DNA of 7,931 bases, taken from NCBI GenBank assembly GCA_947647645.1, contig CANSLE010000101.1, positions 1 to 7,931 of the forward strand, read 5' to 3'. A model generated the notes under the pieces. It had not been told where the DNA came from. It made no database searches and saw nothing but the letters and a program-made list of their open reading frames with translations. This document shows, piece after piece, positions 1 to 6,384 of this stretch; within the stretch, counting starts at the first letter, position 1; every line of letters starts with the position of its first letter. Made by a program: the position numbers and the translations under genes. The stretch comes from an uncultured Microbacterium sp. Its GTDB lineage: Bacteria > Actinomycetota > Actinomycetes > Actinomycetales > Microbacteriaceae.

Positions 1-218
1 AGATGGCCCTCATCGGATACGACGACATCGACTTCGCCGCCGCGGCCGTCGTGCCGCTCTCGTCGGTGCGCCAGCCGGCGCGGAGCATCGGAGCGACGGC
101 GGTCGAGCTGCTCCTGGAGACGCTCGCCGACCGCGGCGGCGCACCCGCGCGGTCCGTGCGCTTCCGCCCCGACCTCGTCGTCCGTGCGTCGTCCGCCGTC
201 AGGGACGGCCGGCCGTGA
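1..218 (+). CDS. LacI-family transcriptional regulator, C-terminal fragment
   Basis: This is the last 71 or so codons of a gene that begins left of the window. The reading frame is already open at base 1, and the ATG at base 3 is an internal Met, not a start. The segment MALIGYDDIDFA matches the conserved (V)xxIGFDDxxxA stretch of the LacI/GalR effector-binding domain. The ending FRPDLVVRASS is the usual last beta-strand of such repressors. The complete protein would bind DNA through an N-terminal helix-turn-helix that is not visible here, and would respond to a sugar. It is distinct from the second LacI protein at 1989-2990, which carries the similar IGFDDIDEA. Its stop lies inside the 3' end of the opposing GH2 gene, giving a 20-base tail-to-tail overlap. 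It probably regulates the neighbouring locus to the left, but that is inference. Confidence 0.9.
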   Translation, partial: MALIGYDDIDFAAAAVVPLSSVRQPARSIGATAVELLLETLADRGGAPARSVRFRPDLVVRASSAVRDGRP

Positions 219-219
219 C
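196..219. terminator. Inverted-repeat structure at a convergent gene junction (possible terminator)
   Basis: The 12-bp perfect palindrome ACGGCCGGCCGT (205-216) lies exactly where two convergent genes end. An alternative stem, CCGTC-AGG-GACGG (196-208), and outer GTCA/TGAC arms (198-201 and 216-219) overlap it. The stop codons of both genes (199-201 on minus, 216-218 on plus) fall within the structure. There is no T-tract, so a role as a shared terminator is only inferred. Confidence 0.3.
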
Positions 220-1992
220 CGCGGCGCGGATCGTCTCCACGGGCACCTTCGGGCTGCGGTCGGCGTAGAGCAGGCCGTTGGTCTCCTGACCCGTGTCGGT
301 CAGCTGCGTATAGCAGAATCCGGCCAGCGGGTCGGCGGCACCCGCTGCACGGATGAGCGCGCACACCCGCTCGCCGAACTCCGCCGGCGTCTCCGCCGTC
401 GAGTAGCCCCAGTCGGTGCCGTTCTGCGGGCGCAGGCTCACCCCGCCGAACTCCGTCAGCATCACCGGCTTGGCGCTCCGGTCGCCGTCGACCTCGATAC
501 GGCGTCCCGCCGGTCCGTAACCGCCGATCATGCGCTGCAGCTCGGCGCGGTCGCTGTAGCGCTCCCGCAGCACCTCCGGGTCGGCGACGTAGTCGTGGAT
601 CGTCCAGATGTCGGAGCGGGTGTGCTCCCACCCGTCGTTGGAGATCACCGGGCGCGTGCCGTCGAGGGCGCGCGTGATGTCGGCGACCGCCCGGCTGAGG
701 GCGCGCTGGCGGGGGGCGCTCGCGATGTGCTGCACGCCCCAGCTCTCATTCAGCGGAACCCAGACGATCACACTGGGGTGGGATCTGTCGCGCTCCACGA
801 GCGCCATCCACTCCGTGAGCAGGGCGGAGGCGGCGCGCCCGTCGAATGCGTAGGCGCTCGCCGTCTCGGCCCACACCATGAGCCCGAGCCGGTCGGCCCA
901 GTAGAGGAAGCGCGGATCCTCCGCCTTCTGGTGCACCCTCGCCGTGTTGAACCCGAGCTCGCGGATCAGCTCCACCTCGCGGCGGAGGGCATGGGCGTCG
1001 GGCGCGGCCAGATGTGACTGCGGCCAGTAGTTCTGGGCGAGCACGGCGCGTAGCACCACGGGGCGGTCGTTGAGGAGGAACTCCGCGTCGGTCGTCGCCA
1101 CCGAGCGCATGCCGAGGTAGCTCGCGACCGCGTCGGCGCCGGCGCCGGTCTCCAGCCGCACGGTCGCGTCGACGAGCGTCGGATGCTCCGGGCTCCACAG
1201 CAGTTCTTCGTACTGCTGACCGTTTGTCTGCCGCGACAGGTGCAGGCGCACCGTCTCCGCACGCGAGAGCACCCGCGTGCGGGCCTCGGCGAGCAGCTCG
1301 CCGTCGTGCGTGAGCGCGACGTGCAGCCAGGTGTCGTCGTCGACGGGCCCGGCGATCTCGACGTCGAGCTCGACGCCGGCGGCTGCCACGTCGCTGCGCC
1401 AGGCGAGGGCGGCGAGGGAGGTCGCGGGCACCGCCTCGAGCCACACCGGTTGCCAGATGCCGGTGGTGCGGTGGTACCAGATGGCGTGCGGCTCGTCGCG
1501 CCAGTCCTGCTTGCCGCGCAGGATCGAGACGTCGTCCGGGTCATCGACGGCATGGACGACGACCTCGTTGGGGCCGTCGGAGCGCAGCGCGGCGGTGATG
1601 TCAGCGGTGACCGGGGTCTGTCCGCCGCGATGGGTCGCCACGACCGCGCCGTTGACCCACACCGTCGACTCCCAGTCGACGGCGCCGAGGTGCAGCAGCA
1701 TCCGCTCGTCGTCCGACCATCCCGTCGCCGCCACCTCGGCCGGGCCGAACGTGCGCCGATACCAGACGGAGGCCAGGCGTCCGGTCTCCTCCAGGCCGGA
1801 TGCCGCGGACTCGGGAGGGAACGGCACGACGATGGTGCGGTCATATGCCACGTCGCCCGGCTGGGCCCCGTCCGCGCCGATCGCGAAGTCCCAGGCGCCG
1901 GTCAGGTCGACCCAGCGCGGCCGGACGAGCTGCGGGCGGGGATAAGAGCCGTCCTGGGCGGATGCGGCGGGCACGGGGCCGGGATCGATCAC
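199..1992 (-). CDS. Glycoside hydrolase family 2 protein (beta-galactosidase/beta-glycosidase type), cytoplasmic
   Basis: The 597-residue protein is a retaining exo-beta-glycosidase of GH2. It has an N-terminal jelly-roll sugar-binding domain (about 20-190, opening RPRWVDLTGAWDF), an immunoglobulin-like domain (about 190-300) and a TIM barrel (about 300-595). Catalytic residues are visible: acid/base Glu416 in VPLNESWG and nucleophile Glu514 in LTEFGG. ARVHQ (351-355) and the tail motif YTQLTDTGQETNGLLYADR are also typical. No signal peptide is present, so it should act in the cytoplasm on imported sugar. The GTG start at 1992 was chosen because homology begins just after it and GGAGGAGAA precedes it by a few bases; it overlaps the lacI stop as GTGA. 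The NxK carboxylate-recognition motif of beta-glucuronidases is absent (N572-G-L instead), which favours a neutral sugar. It is shorter than the roughly 1000-residue LacZ. The family is secure and the substrate unknown. Confidence 0.93.
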   Translation of the reverse strand: MIDPGPVPAASAQDGSYPRPQLVRPRWVDLTGAWDFAIGADGAQPGDVAYDRTIVVPFPPESAASGLEETGRLASVWYRRTFGPAEVAATGWSDDERMLLHLGAVDWESTVWVNGAVVATHRGGQTPVTADITAALRSDGPNEVVVHAVDDPDDVSILRGKQDWRDEPHAIWYHRTTGIWQPVWLEAVPATSLAALAWRSDVAAAGVELDVEIAGPVDDDTWLHVALTHDGELLAEARTRVLSRAETVRLHLSRQTNGQQYEELLWSPEHPTLVDATVRLETGAGADAVASYLGMRSVATTDAEFLLNDRPVVLRAVLAQNYWPQSHLAAPDAHALRREVELIRELGFNTARVHQKAEDPRFLYWADRLGLMVWAETASAYAFDGRAASALLTEWMALVERDRSHPSVIVWVPLNESWGVQHIASAPRQRALSRAVADITRALDGTRPVISNDGWEHTRSDIWTIHDYVADPEVLRERYSDRAELQRMIGGYGPAGRRIEVDGDRSAKPVMLTEFGGVSLRPQNGTDWGYSTAETPAEFGERVCALIRAAGAADPLAGFCYTQLTDTGQETNGLLYADRSPKVPVETIRAAVTAGRP

Positions 1993-2990
1993 TGTTCTCC
2001 TCCGCTGCTGGCCCGCTGCGCGATCGCGAACGGGATGACGTGCATGCCCCGAGCCGGCGCCTCGCCGGTGAGCAGATCGATCGCCGTGCGGGCCAGGGCG
2101 AGGGTGTCGGGCGAGACCGAGCTCAGCGTCGGGGTGCTGTAGCTGGCCTCGTCGATGTCGTCGAAGCCGATGACGGCCACCTCCTCGGGAACGCGCACGC
2201 CGTGCGAGACCATGACGTGCATCGCGCCGAGCGCGAGCAGGTCGTTGAAGGCGAAGATCCCATCGACGGCGGTGCCTGCGTCCCGCAGGCGCTGGGCGGC
2301 GCGCGCGCCATCGGCGCGTCGGTAGCTGTCCACCGTGCCGACGAGAGCGGGATCGAACGGGATGCAGGCGGCGGCGAGCGCCTGTCGGTACCCGGACAGG
2401 CGCAGCAACGAGGTCTCGTTGGGTCCCTCCTGCTGCACACCGATCGCGGCGATCCGGCGGCGGCCGAGGCCGATGAGGTGCTCCACCGCGGCGCGGGCGG
2501 CCGCGGTGTTGTCGACGGTGACGTGGGGCAGCGCGGTCTCGCCGATGTGCTCGCCGAGCAGGATGAGCGGCGTCGTGTCCACGCGGTGCTCGAGATCGGC
2601 CGCGGTCAGCGCGAGCGGACTGAGGATGAGCCCGTCCATGACGGGGATGTCCACACCCTCCGCGATGCGCCGCTCGGCATCCTCGCGCCCGTCGGTCTGG
2701 TTGATCAGGACGGTGACCGATCGCTCCTGGGCCACGCGCACCAGGTCGGAGGCCAGCTCGGCGAAGTACGGCTGGCTGAGGTCGGGCAGGGCCACCGCGA
2801 TCATCCCGGACCGTCCGTTGCGCAGGTTGCGCGCCGCGACGTTGGGGCGGTATCCGAGCTCCTCGATGGCTGCGCGCACCCGCGACGTGAGTTCGTCGGT
2901 GACCCAACCGGTGCCGTTGACGACGTTGGAGACGGTCTTCGCCGAGACGCCGACGCGTTCGGCCACATCTTTCAACGTCGTTCGTGACAC
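1989..2990 (-). CDS. LacI-family transcriptional repressor of the divergon
   Basis: This 333-residue regulator has an N-terminal helix-turn-helix (about residues 5-24, TLKDVAERVGVSAKTVSNVV) and a hinge (about 48-60) containing ARNLR. Leu56 sits where the LacI hinge leucine inserts into the minor groove. A type 1 periplasmic-binding-protein-like effector domain runs from about 62 to the end, with VIGFDDIDEA at 274-283. The GTG at 2990 was chosen because LacI proteins begin right before the helix-turn-helix. An in-frame extension to 3080 would add 30 unrelated residues and read through the operator region. The Shine-Dalgarno sequence is weak (GGGGAT at about 8 bases). The GH2 gene follows with a 4-base overlap. 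The upstream region carries a CG-centred palindrome and two related repeats that probably are its own operators. It most likely represses both the binding-protein operon and itself until a sugar from the imported substrate binds. Confidence 0.93.
   Translation of the reverse strand: MSRTTLKDVAERVGVSAKTVSNVVNGTGWVTDELTSRVRAAIEELGYRPNVAARNLRNGRSGMIAVALPDLSQPYFAELASDLVRVAQERSVTVLINQTDGREDAERRIAEGVDIPVMDGLILSPLALTAADLEHRVDTTPLILLGEHIGETALPHVTVDNTAAARAAVEHLIGLGRRRIAAIGVQQEGPNETSLLRLSGYRQALAAACIPFDPALVGTVDSYRRADGARAAQRLRDAGTAVDGIFAFNDLLALGAMHVMVSHGVRVPEEVAVIGFDDIDEASYSTPTLSSVSPDTLALARTAIDLLTGEAPARGMHVIPFAIAQRASSGGEQ
1995..2003 (-). promoter_or_regulatory. Strong ribosome binding site for the GH2 gene, inside the 3' end of lacI
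   Basis: The minus strand reads GGAGGAGAA followed by CA and the GTG start at 1992. This near-ideal Shine-Dalgarno sequence fixes the start of the GH2 gene. It also rules out the long upstream extension of the same frame that runs through the repressor gene. Confidence 0.85.
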
Positions 2991-3048
2991 CAGCCTGATC
3001 CCCGTCCTGTCCGCGGCGTGTGAACACAGTGCCACACACCGCACGGTC

Positions 3049-3065
3049 TGTTCAACGATTACCGC
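3049..3065. repeat. 17-bp direct repeat copy 1 / candidate operator O1
   Basis: TGTTCAACGATTACCGC occurs here and again, identically, at 3074-3090, so the copies start 25 bp apart. The left part, GTTCAACG, is the same as in the palindrome at 3119-3132; the right half is degenerate. Flanking bases differ completely between the copies. This looks like a preserved binding site, inferred to bind the LacI protein encoded next to it. Confidence 0.6.
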
Positions 3066-3072
3066 AAAGTAC

Positions 3073-3102
3073 TTGTTCAACGATTACCGCTTCAGGTATA
3101 AC
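3073..3102 (+). promoter_or_regulatory. Predicted sigma-70-type promoter for the binding protein/permease operon
   Basis: The -10 element TATAAC (3097-3102) differs from consensus at one position. A weak -35, TTGTTC (3073-3078), lies 18 bp upstream. Transcription would start near 3108-3110, giving an untranslated leader of about 37 bases that contains the palindromic operator. The stretch is conspicuously AT-rich for this GC-rich window. This is a sequence-based prediction only. Confidence 0.55.
3074..3090. repeat. 17-bp direct repeat copy 2 / candidate operator O2
   Basis: This is the second exact copy of TGTTCAACGATTACCGC. It overlaps the proposed -35 element (TTGTTC, 3073-3078) of the rightward promoter, so a bound repressor here would block RNA polymerase. 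Binding by the local LacI protein is inference from the shared GTTCAACG. Confidence 0.6.
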
Positions 3103-3124
3103 AGATCGCACGCAGGTTGTTCAA
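3095..3124 (-). promoter_or_regulatory. Possible leftward promoter for lacI-GH2, face to face with the rightward one
   Basis: On the minus strand TTGAAC (3124-3119) is followed after 17-18 bp by TTATAC/TATACC (3101-3095). It would use half of the palindromic operator as its -35 element and share the same AT-rich patch as the opposing -10. The match is moderate, and other start points between 2991 and 3095 are possible. Confidence 0.35.
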
Positions 3125-3132
3125 CGTTGAAC
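3119..3132. promoter_or_regulatory. Palindromic LacI-family operator (candidate O3)
   Basis: GTTCAACGTTGAAC is a perfect 14-bp inverted repeat centred on CG. That is the usual form for LacI/GalR-family operators bound by proteins with an ARxL hinge, as the adjacent repressor has. It lies just downstream of the predicted rightward transcription start and immediately before the ribosome binding site of the binding-protein gene. The same TGTTCAACG core recurs at 3049 and 3074. Confidence 0.75.
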
Positions 3133-3133
3133 G

Positions 3134-3141
3134 AAAGGAAG
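3134..3141 (+). promoter_or_regulatory. Ribosome binding site of the binding-protein gene
   Basis: AAAGGAAG sits 4 bases before the ATG at 3146 and fixes that start. It directly abuts the palindromic operator. Confidence 0.75.
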
Positions 3142-3145
3142 ATCG

Positions 3146-4468
3146 ATGAGGACACAGCAATCGTCCGGGCGACGCCGGATGCGCAGTCTCCGGCTCGCCG
3201 CCGCGGGTGCGGGCATCCTCGCCCTCGCGCTGAGCGGGTGCGCGGGCCAGGGCAGCGGGGGAGGCGGCGGCACCGATGCCGGAGGCAAGGTCTCCCTCAC
3301 CTTCTGGAACGGCTTCACCGGACCTGACGGGCCCGCGCTGCAGAAGGTGATCGACGATTTCAACGCGTCGCAGGACAAGGTGTCGGTCACGGCCGAGATC
3401 ATGCCATGGGACACGCTGTACCAGAAGGTGCTGACCGCCGTCGCGGGCACGGACGGTCCCGACATCATCGCCATGTCCGCCTCACGGATGCCGCAGTTCG
3501 CCCAGCAGGGCCTGTTCGCACCCGTGGACGACTACTACACGAACGCCGACCACGACGCGGCGGCGCTCAACCAGGCCGCCGTCGGCGCGTCCGTGTTCGA
3601 CGGGGTCAACTACGGCGTGCCCGTGAACTTCACGCCGATGATGATGTACTACAACAAGGACCTGTTCACCAAGGCCGGCCTCGACCCGAACAAGCCCCCG
3701 AAGACATGGGACGAATTCGCCGCCATGGTGCCCAAGCTCACCATCGACGAGAACGGCGACGGCAAGCCCGAGCAGTATGCGATGGCGCTCGGCGACCACG
3801 AGACCGTACCGGTGTTCATGAGCCTGCCGTGGGGCACGGGCGGCGGCATCGTCTCGGACGACGGCAAGACCTCCATGCTCGGCGATCCGGCCACCCTCAC
3901 CGCGCTGAACTACTGGGTCGATCTCGTCAAGAACAAGAAGGCCTCGCCGATCGGCCTCTCCGGCGCGGACGCCGACAAGCTGTTCCAGACCGGGAAGGCG
4001 GCCATCGAGATCGTCGGCCCGTGGATGACCACGGGCTTCGACAAGGCGGGACTGAGCTACGGCATCGCGGCGCCGCCGGCCGGCCCGGCCAGCGACGCCA
4101 TCCTCGGCGACGTCGTGTCCATGGGGGTCGCAGCGCGTGCCGACGAGGCCACCAAACAAGCCGCCTACGCCTTCTTCGCGTACTGGAACTCGACGCAGGG
4201 GCAGATCACGTGGGCGAGCGGCTCGGGCTTCCCGCCCAACCGGGCCGACGTGGCCAGCCAGGTGACGGCGAGCCCCTACCCCGCGATCTTCGGTGCACCC
4301 GATGTCGCCTCGCGCGCCAAGATCCTCCTGCCCGGCGTCGCGGCCGGCGGCAGCATCGGCGAGACGATCTTCTGGCCGTCGCTGCAGAAGGCGCTCAACG
4401 GCGACGGGACGGTCGACACGATCTTCCCGTCGGCGTCGAAGGACGTCCAGGCACTCCTGGACAAGTGA
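3146..4468 (+). CDS. ABC transporter sugar-binding lipoprotein (CUT1 family, solute-binding protein family 1)
   Basis: This 440-residue protein captures the sugar outside the membrane and delivers it to the two permeases downstream. The N-terminus is a lipoprotein signal: an arginine-rich stretch (9-16), a hydrophobic core (17-29) and lipobox L29-S-G-C32, with Cys32 the expected lipidated residue. A Gly-rich linker (33-47) tethers the domain. The mature part opens VSLTFWNGFTGPDG, a common start for oligosaccharide-binding proteins, and continues with GPDIIAM (104-110), GVPVNFTPMMMYYNKDLF (157-174) and AAIEIVGPWM (285-294). These are typical of the UgpB/MalE-like family 1 fold. An EF-hand-like segment, DENGDGKPE, lies at 201-209. 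It is the first gene of the rightward operon and ends 55 bases before the first permease, with a strong stem-loop in the gap. The ligand cannot be predicted. Confidence 0.95.
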   Translation: MRTQQSSGRRRMRSLRLAAAGAGILALALSGCAGQGSGGGGGTDAGGKVSLTFWNGFTGPDGPALQKVIDDFNASQDKVSVTAEIMPWDTLYQKVLTAVAGTDGPDIIAMSASRMPQFAQQGLFAPVDDYYTNADHDAAALNQAAVGASVFDGVNYGVPVNFTPMMMYYNKDLFTKAGLDPNKPPKTWDEFAAMVPKLTIDENGDGKPEQYAMALGDHETVPVFMSLPWGTGGGIVSDDGKTSMLGDPATLTALNYWVDLVKNKKASPIGLSGADADKLFQTGKAAIEIVGPWMTTGFDKAGLSYGIAAPPAGPASDAILGDVVSMGVAARADEATKQAAYAFFAYWNSTQGQITWASGSGFPPNRADVASQVTASPYPAIFGAPDVASRAKILLPGVAAGGSIGETIFWPSLQKALNGDGTVDTIFPSASKDVQALLDK

Positions 4469-4474
4469 CCCCCT

Positions 4475-4506
4475 TGTGCGGGTCGGGCGGGCGCCCGGCC
4501 CGCACA
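4475..4506 (+). promoter_or_regulatory. Strong intercistronic stem-loop between binding-protein and permease genes
   Basis: TGTGCGGG (4475-4482) pairs with CCCGCACA (4499-4506). A G-U pair (4483/4498) joins this to an inner CGGGC/GCCCG stem (4484-4488/4493-4497) around a GGGC loop. The result is a 14-bp stem with one wobble pair. No T-tract follows, and a ribosome binding site starts 4 bases later. The structure therefore more likely stabilises the upstream mRNA or causes partial termination than ends the operon completely. Such hairpins are known to raise binding protein over permease levels, as in malE-malF. Confidence 0.8.
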
Positions 4507-4510
4507 GCAG

Positions 4511-4518
4511 AAGGAGAA
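4511..4518 (+). promoter_or_regulatory. Ribosome binding site of the first permease gene
   Basis: AAGGAGAA lies 5 bases before the ATG at 4524. It decides that start over the in-frame ATG at 4293, which lies inside the binding-protein gene. Confidence 0.85.
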
Positions 4519-4523
4519 CCACG

Positions 4524-5456
4524 ATGACGGCATCCGATCTGGCATCGCCGCACACGACCGTGCGACCGCGGCGTGGGCGGGGACCCGCGTCTCGCCGGCA
4601 GCTCACGGCCTGGCTGTTCCTCACGCCCTCGCTGATCGTGCTCGCGGTGTTCACGCTCTACCCGATGGCGCAGGCGGTGTACCTGTCGTTGACGAACTAC
4701 AACCTCATCAAGGCCGCCCAGTTCATCGGACTCGGCAACTACGTCGAGCTGGCGGGCGACCCGGCGTTCTGGAACGCGTTCTGGAACACCGTGCTCTACG
4801 CGCTCGTGGTCGCGCCCGTCACCGTGGTGCTGGCGCTCGTGTTCGCCGTCATGCTGAACCGCGCGTTCTTCGGGCGCACGTTCGTGCGCACCGCGATCTT
4901 TCTGCCCTTCATCGTCTCGCTCGGCATCGTCGCCATCGCCTGGTCGTTCCTGCTCGATCCGAACATCGGCCTGCTGTCGTACTGGCTGAGCCGGATCGGG
5001 ATCGTCACCGAGCAGGGCTGGCTCACCGACCCGCGATTCGCGATGCCGGCGGTCATGATGGTCGGCGTCTGGAAGTTCGTCGGCTTCTACATGGTGATCT
5101 ACCTCGCCGGCCTCCAGTCGATCCCCGCCGACCTCTACGAGGCGGCCACGCTGGACGGCGCCGGCCCCTGGCAGCGCTTCCGCAATGTCACTCTCCCGCT
5201 GCTGTCCAACCAGACCCTCCTGGTGTCGGTGCTCGCGCTGATCGCGACGCTCCAGGCGTTCGACCAGATCTACGTCATGACGCACGGCGGCCCCTACTTC
5301 AAGACGGAGACACTCGTCATGCTCATCTACCGTCAGGGCTTCCAGGAGCTGCGCTTCGGCTACGCCTCGGCCATCTCCTTCGTCCTGTTGATCTTCGTGT
5401 TCGCGCTGTCGATGGTGCAGTACGGCTGGCTGCGCCGGCGGGCGGTGACCTACTGA
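4524..5456 (+). CDS. Sugar ABC transporter permease, MalF/UgpA type (CUT1)
   Basis: This 310-residue integral membrane protein forms half of the translocation channel. An arginine-rich cytoplasmic N-terminus (14-25) precedes about six hydrophobic segments, near 28-50, 88-110, 120-143, 172-195, 228-247 and 281-300. The conserved EAA loop, which docks on the ATPase, reads EAATLDGAGPWQRF (206-219) followed by NVTLPLL. The FLPFIVSLGIVAIAW and GLGNYVELAGDPAFWNAFWNT segments are typical of the MalF/UgpA class. The stop codon overlaps the next permease start by one base (TGATG), so the two are probably translated together. The cluster has no ATP-binding subunit, so a shared MsiK/MalK-like ATPase encoded elsewhere is expected to power it. 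Confidence 0.95.
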   Translation: MTASDLASPHTTVRPRRGRGPASRRQLTAWLFLTPSLIVLAVFTLYPMAQAVYLSLTNYNLIKAAQFIGLGNYVELAGDPAFWNAFWNTVLYALVVAPVTVVLALVFAVMLNRAFFGRTFVRTAIFLPFIVSLGIVAIAWSFLLDPNIGLLSYWLSRIGIVTEQGWLTDPRFAMPAVMMVGVWKFVGFYMVIYLAGLQSIPADLYEAATLDGAGPWQRFRNVTLPLLSNQTLLVSVLALIATLQAFDQIYVMTHGGPYFKTETLVMLIYRQGFQELRFGYASAISFVLLIFVFALSMVQYGWLRRRAVTY

Positions 5457-6340
5457 TGGCCGCCACCGTGACCACGCGCCCCCTCACCCGTCCTTCGGCG
5501 GACATCCCGCGCCGCCGGCGCCGCATGTACCGCGTCACGCAGTGGCTGCTCGCCGTCGTCGCGATCCTGATCGCGATCGGGATGCTGCTGCCGATCGTCT
5601 GGCTGGCGCTGACCGCCTTCAAGCCGGAGGCCGACATCGTCACCTACCCGCCCACCCTGTGGCCGCGGGAGTTCACCCTCGACCACTTCGTGGACGTGTG
5701 GCAGCGCATCCCGTTCGCGCGGCTCTACGTCAACACGATCGTCTTCGCGGGCGGCGTCACGGTCATCTCGCTGCTGCTGGACTCGATGGCCGCCTACGCG
5801 CTCGCGCGCATCCCGTTCCGCGGGCGCGGTGTCGTGATGGTGCTGATCCTGTTGCTGCTCATGCTGCCCTTCCAGGTCACGCTCATCCCGCTCTACGACA
5901 TGCTCAACGGCATGGGGCTGACCAACACGCTCCCGGGCATGATCATCCCGCGCATGACCAACGCCTTCGGCATCTTCTTCCTCACGCAGTTCTTCCTCTC
6001 GCTCCCGCGCGACCTGGAGGAGGCCGCGCGGGTCGACGGTGCCTCCGAATGGCGCATCTACCGCCAGGTCATCCTGCCGCTGGCCAAGCCGGCGCTGCTG
6101 ACGCTCGGACTCTTCCACTTCCAGTACAACTGGAACGATCTGCTGTGGCCGCTGGTGATGTCCTCGAAGGTGGAGTCGTCGACGCTGCCGGCGGGGCTGG
6201 CCCTGTTCATGGGCCAGCACGTCGTCGAGTACGGCCTGCTGATGGCCGGATCGCTGCTCGCACTGCTGCCGGTCGTCGTCTTCTTCCTCCTGATCCAACG
6301 CAGCTTCGTCGCGGGGATCGCGACGACGGGGCTCAAATGA
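5456..6340 (+). CDS. Sugar ABC transporter permease, MalG/UgpE type (CUT1)
   Basis: This 294-residue protein is the second channel subunit. A basic N-terminus (18-26, RRRRRMYR) is followed by hydrophobic segments near 28-52, 92-118, 125-148, 158-182, 210-225 and 260-281. The EAA loop reads EEAARVDGASEWRIYRQVILP (188-208). The region around 49-75 (WLALTAFKPEADI through LWPREFTLDHF) and LTQFFLSLPRDLEEAA are standard for MalG/UgpE permeases. The start overlaps the upstream stop by one base and has no good Shine-Dalgarno sequence of its own, which points to translational coupling and matched amounts of both subunits. The gene ends 44 bases before the best-supported start of the following glycosidase gene, or overlaps it by 4 bases if the earlier ATG at 6337 is used. 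Confidence 0.95.
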   Translation: MAATVTTRPLTRPSADIPRRRRRMYRVTQWLLAVVAILIAIGMLLPIVWLALTAFKPEADIVTYPPTLWPREFTLDHFVDVWQRIPFARLYVNTIVFAGGVTVISLLLDSMAAYALARIPFRGRGVVMVLILLLLMLPFQVTLIPLYDMLNGMGLTNTLPGMIIPRMTNAFGIFFLTQFFLSLPRDLEEAARVDGASEWRIYRQVILPLAKPALLTLGLFHFQYNWNDLLWPLVMSSKVESSTLPAGLALFMGQHVVEYGLLMAGSLLALLPVVVFFLLIQRSFVAGIATTGLK

Positions 6341-6372
6341 CCCCGGCTGCCGCCGCATCCGCCCGCATCCAC

Positions 6373-6379
6373 GAGAGGA
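6373..6379 (+). promoter_or_regulatory. Ribosome binding site of the GH1-like gene
   Basis: GAGAGGA lies 5 bases before the ATG at 6385. It supports this start over the in-frame ATG at 6337, which overlaps the permease stop as ATGA and has only a weak ACGGGG upstream. Confidence 0.6.
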
Positions 6380-6384
6380 CCCGC

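Noticed and set aside
946..952. GTTGAAC half-operator inside the GH2 gene, and a similar TTTCAACG at about 2970-2977 in the repressor's first codons
   Set aside because: Both are explained by coding (Phe-Asn in GH2, Leu-Lys in the repressor), and neither is part of a palindrome.
3018..3027. Short inverted repeat GTGT-GA-ACAC in the repressor leader
   Set aside because: Four-base arms are expected by chance and it shares nothing with the TGTTCAACG sites.
1993..3039. Long minus-strand open frame upstream of the GH2 gene that would give a 946-residue protein
   Set aside because: It is an arginine-rich, low-information reading of the repressor gene in another frame; the GH2 homology and a strong ribosome binding site start at 1992.
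2991..3080. N-terminal extension of the repressor beginning MNKYFAV at 3080
   Set aside because: The extra 30 residues have no LacI-family counterpart and would be encoded by the operator repeats; the GTG at 2990 sits directly before the helix-turn-helix.
4293..4523. Extended N-terminus of the first permease starting at 4293
   Set aside because: It overlaps the binding-protein gene in another frame, runs across the intercistronic hairpin and lacks a ribosome binding site; ATG 4524 has AAGGAGAA.
6337..6384. Alternative ATG start of the GH1-like gene at 6337 (ATGA overlap with the permease stop)
   Set aside because: Not excluded, but the added 16 residues are low-complexity Ala/Arg and the ATG at 6385 has a better Shine-Dalgarno sequence.
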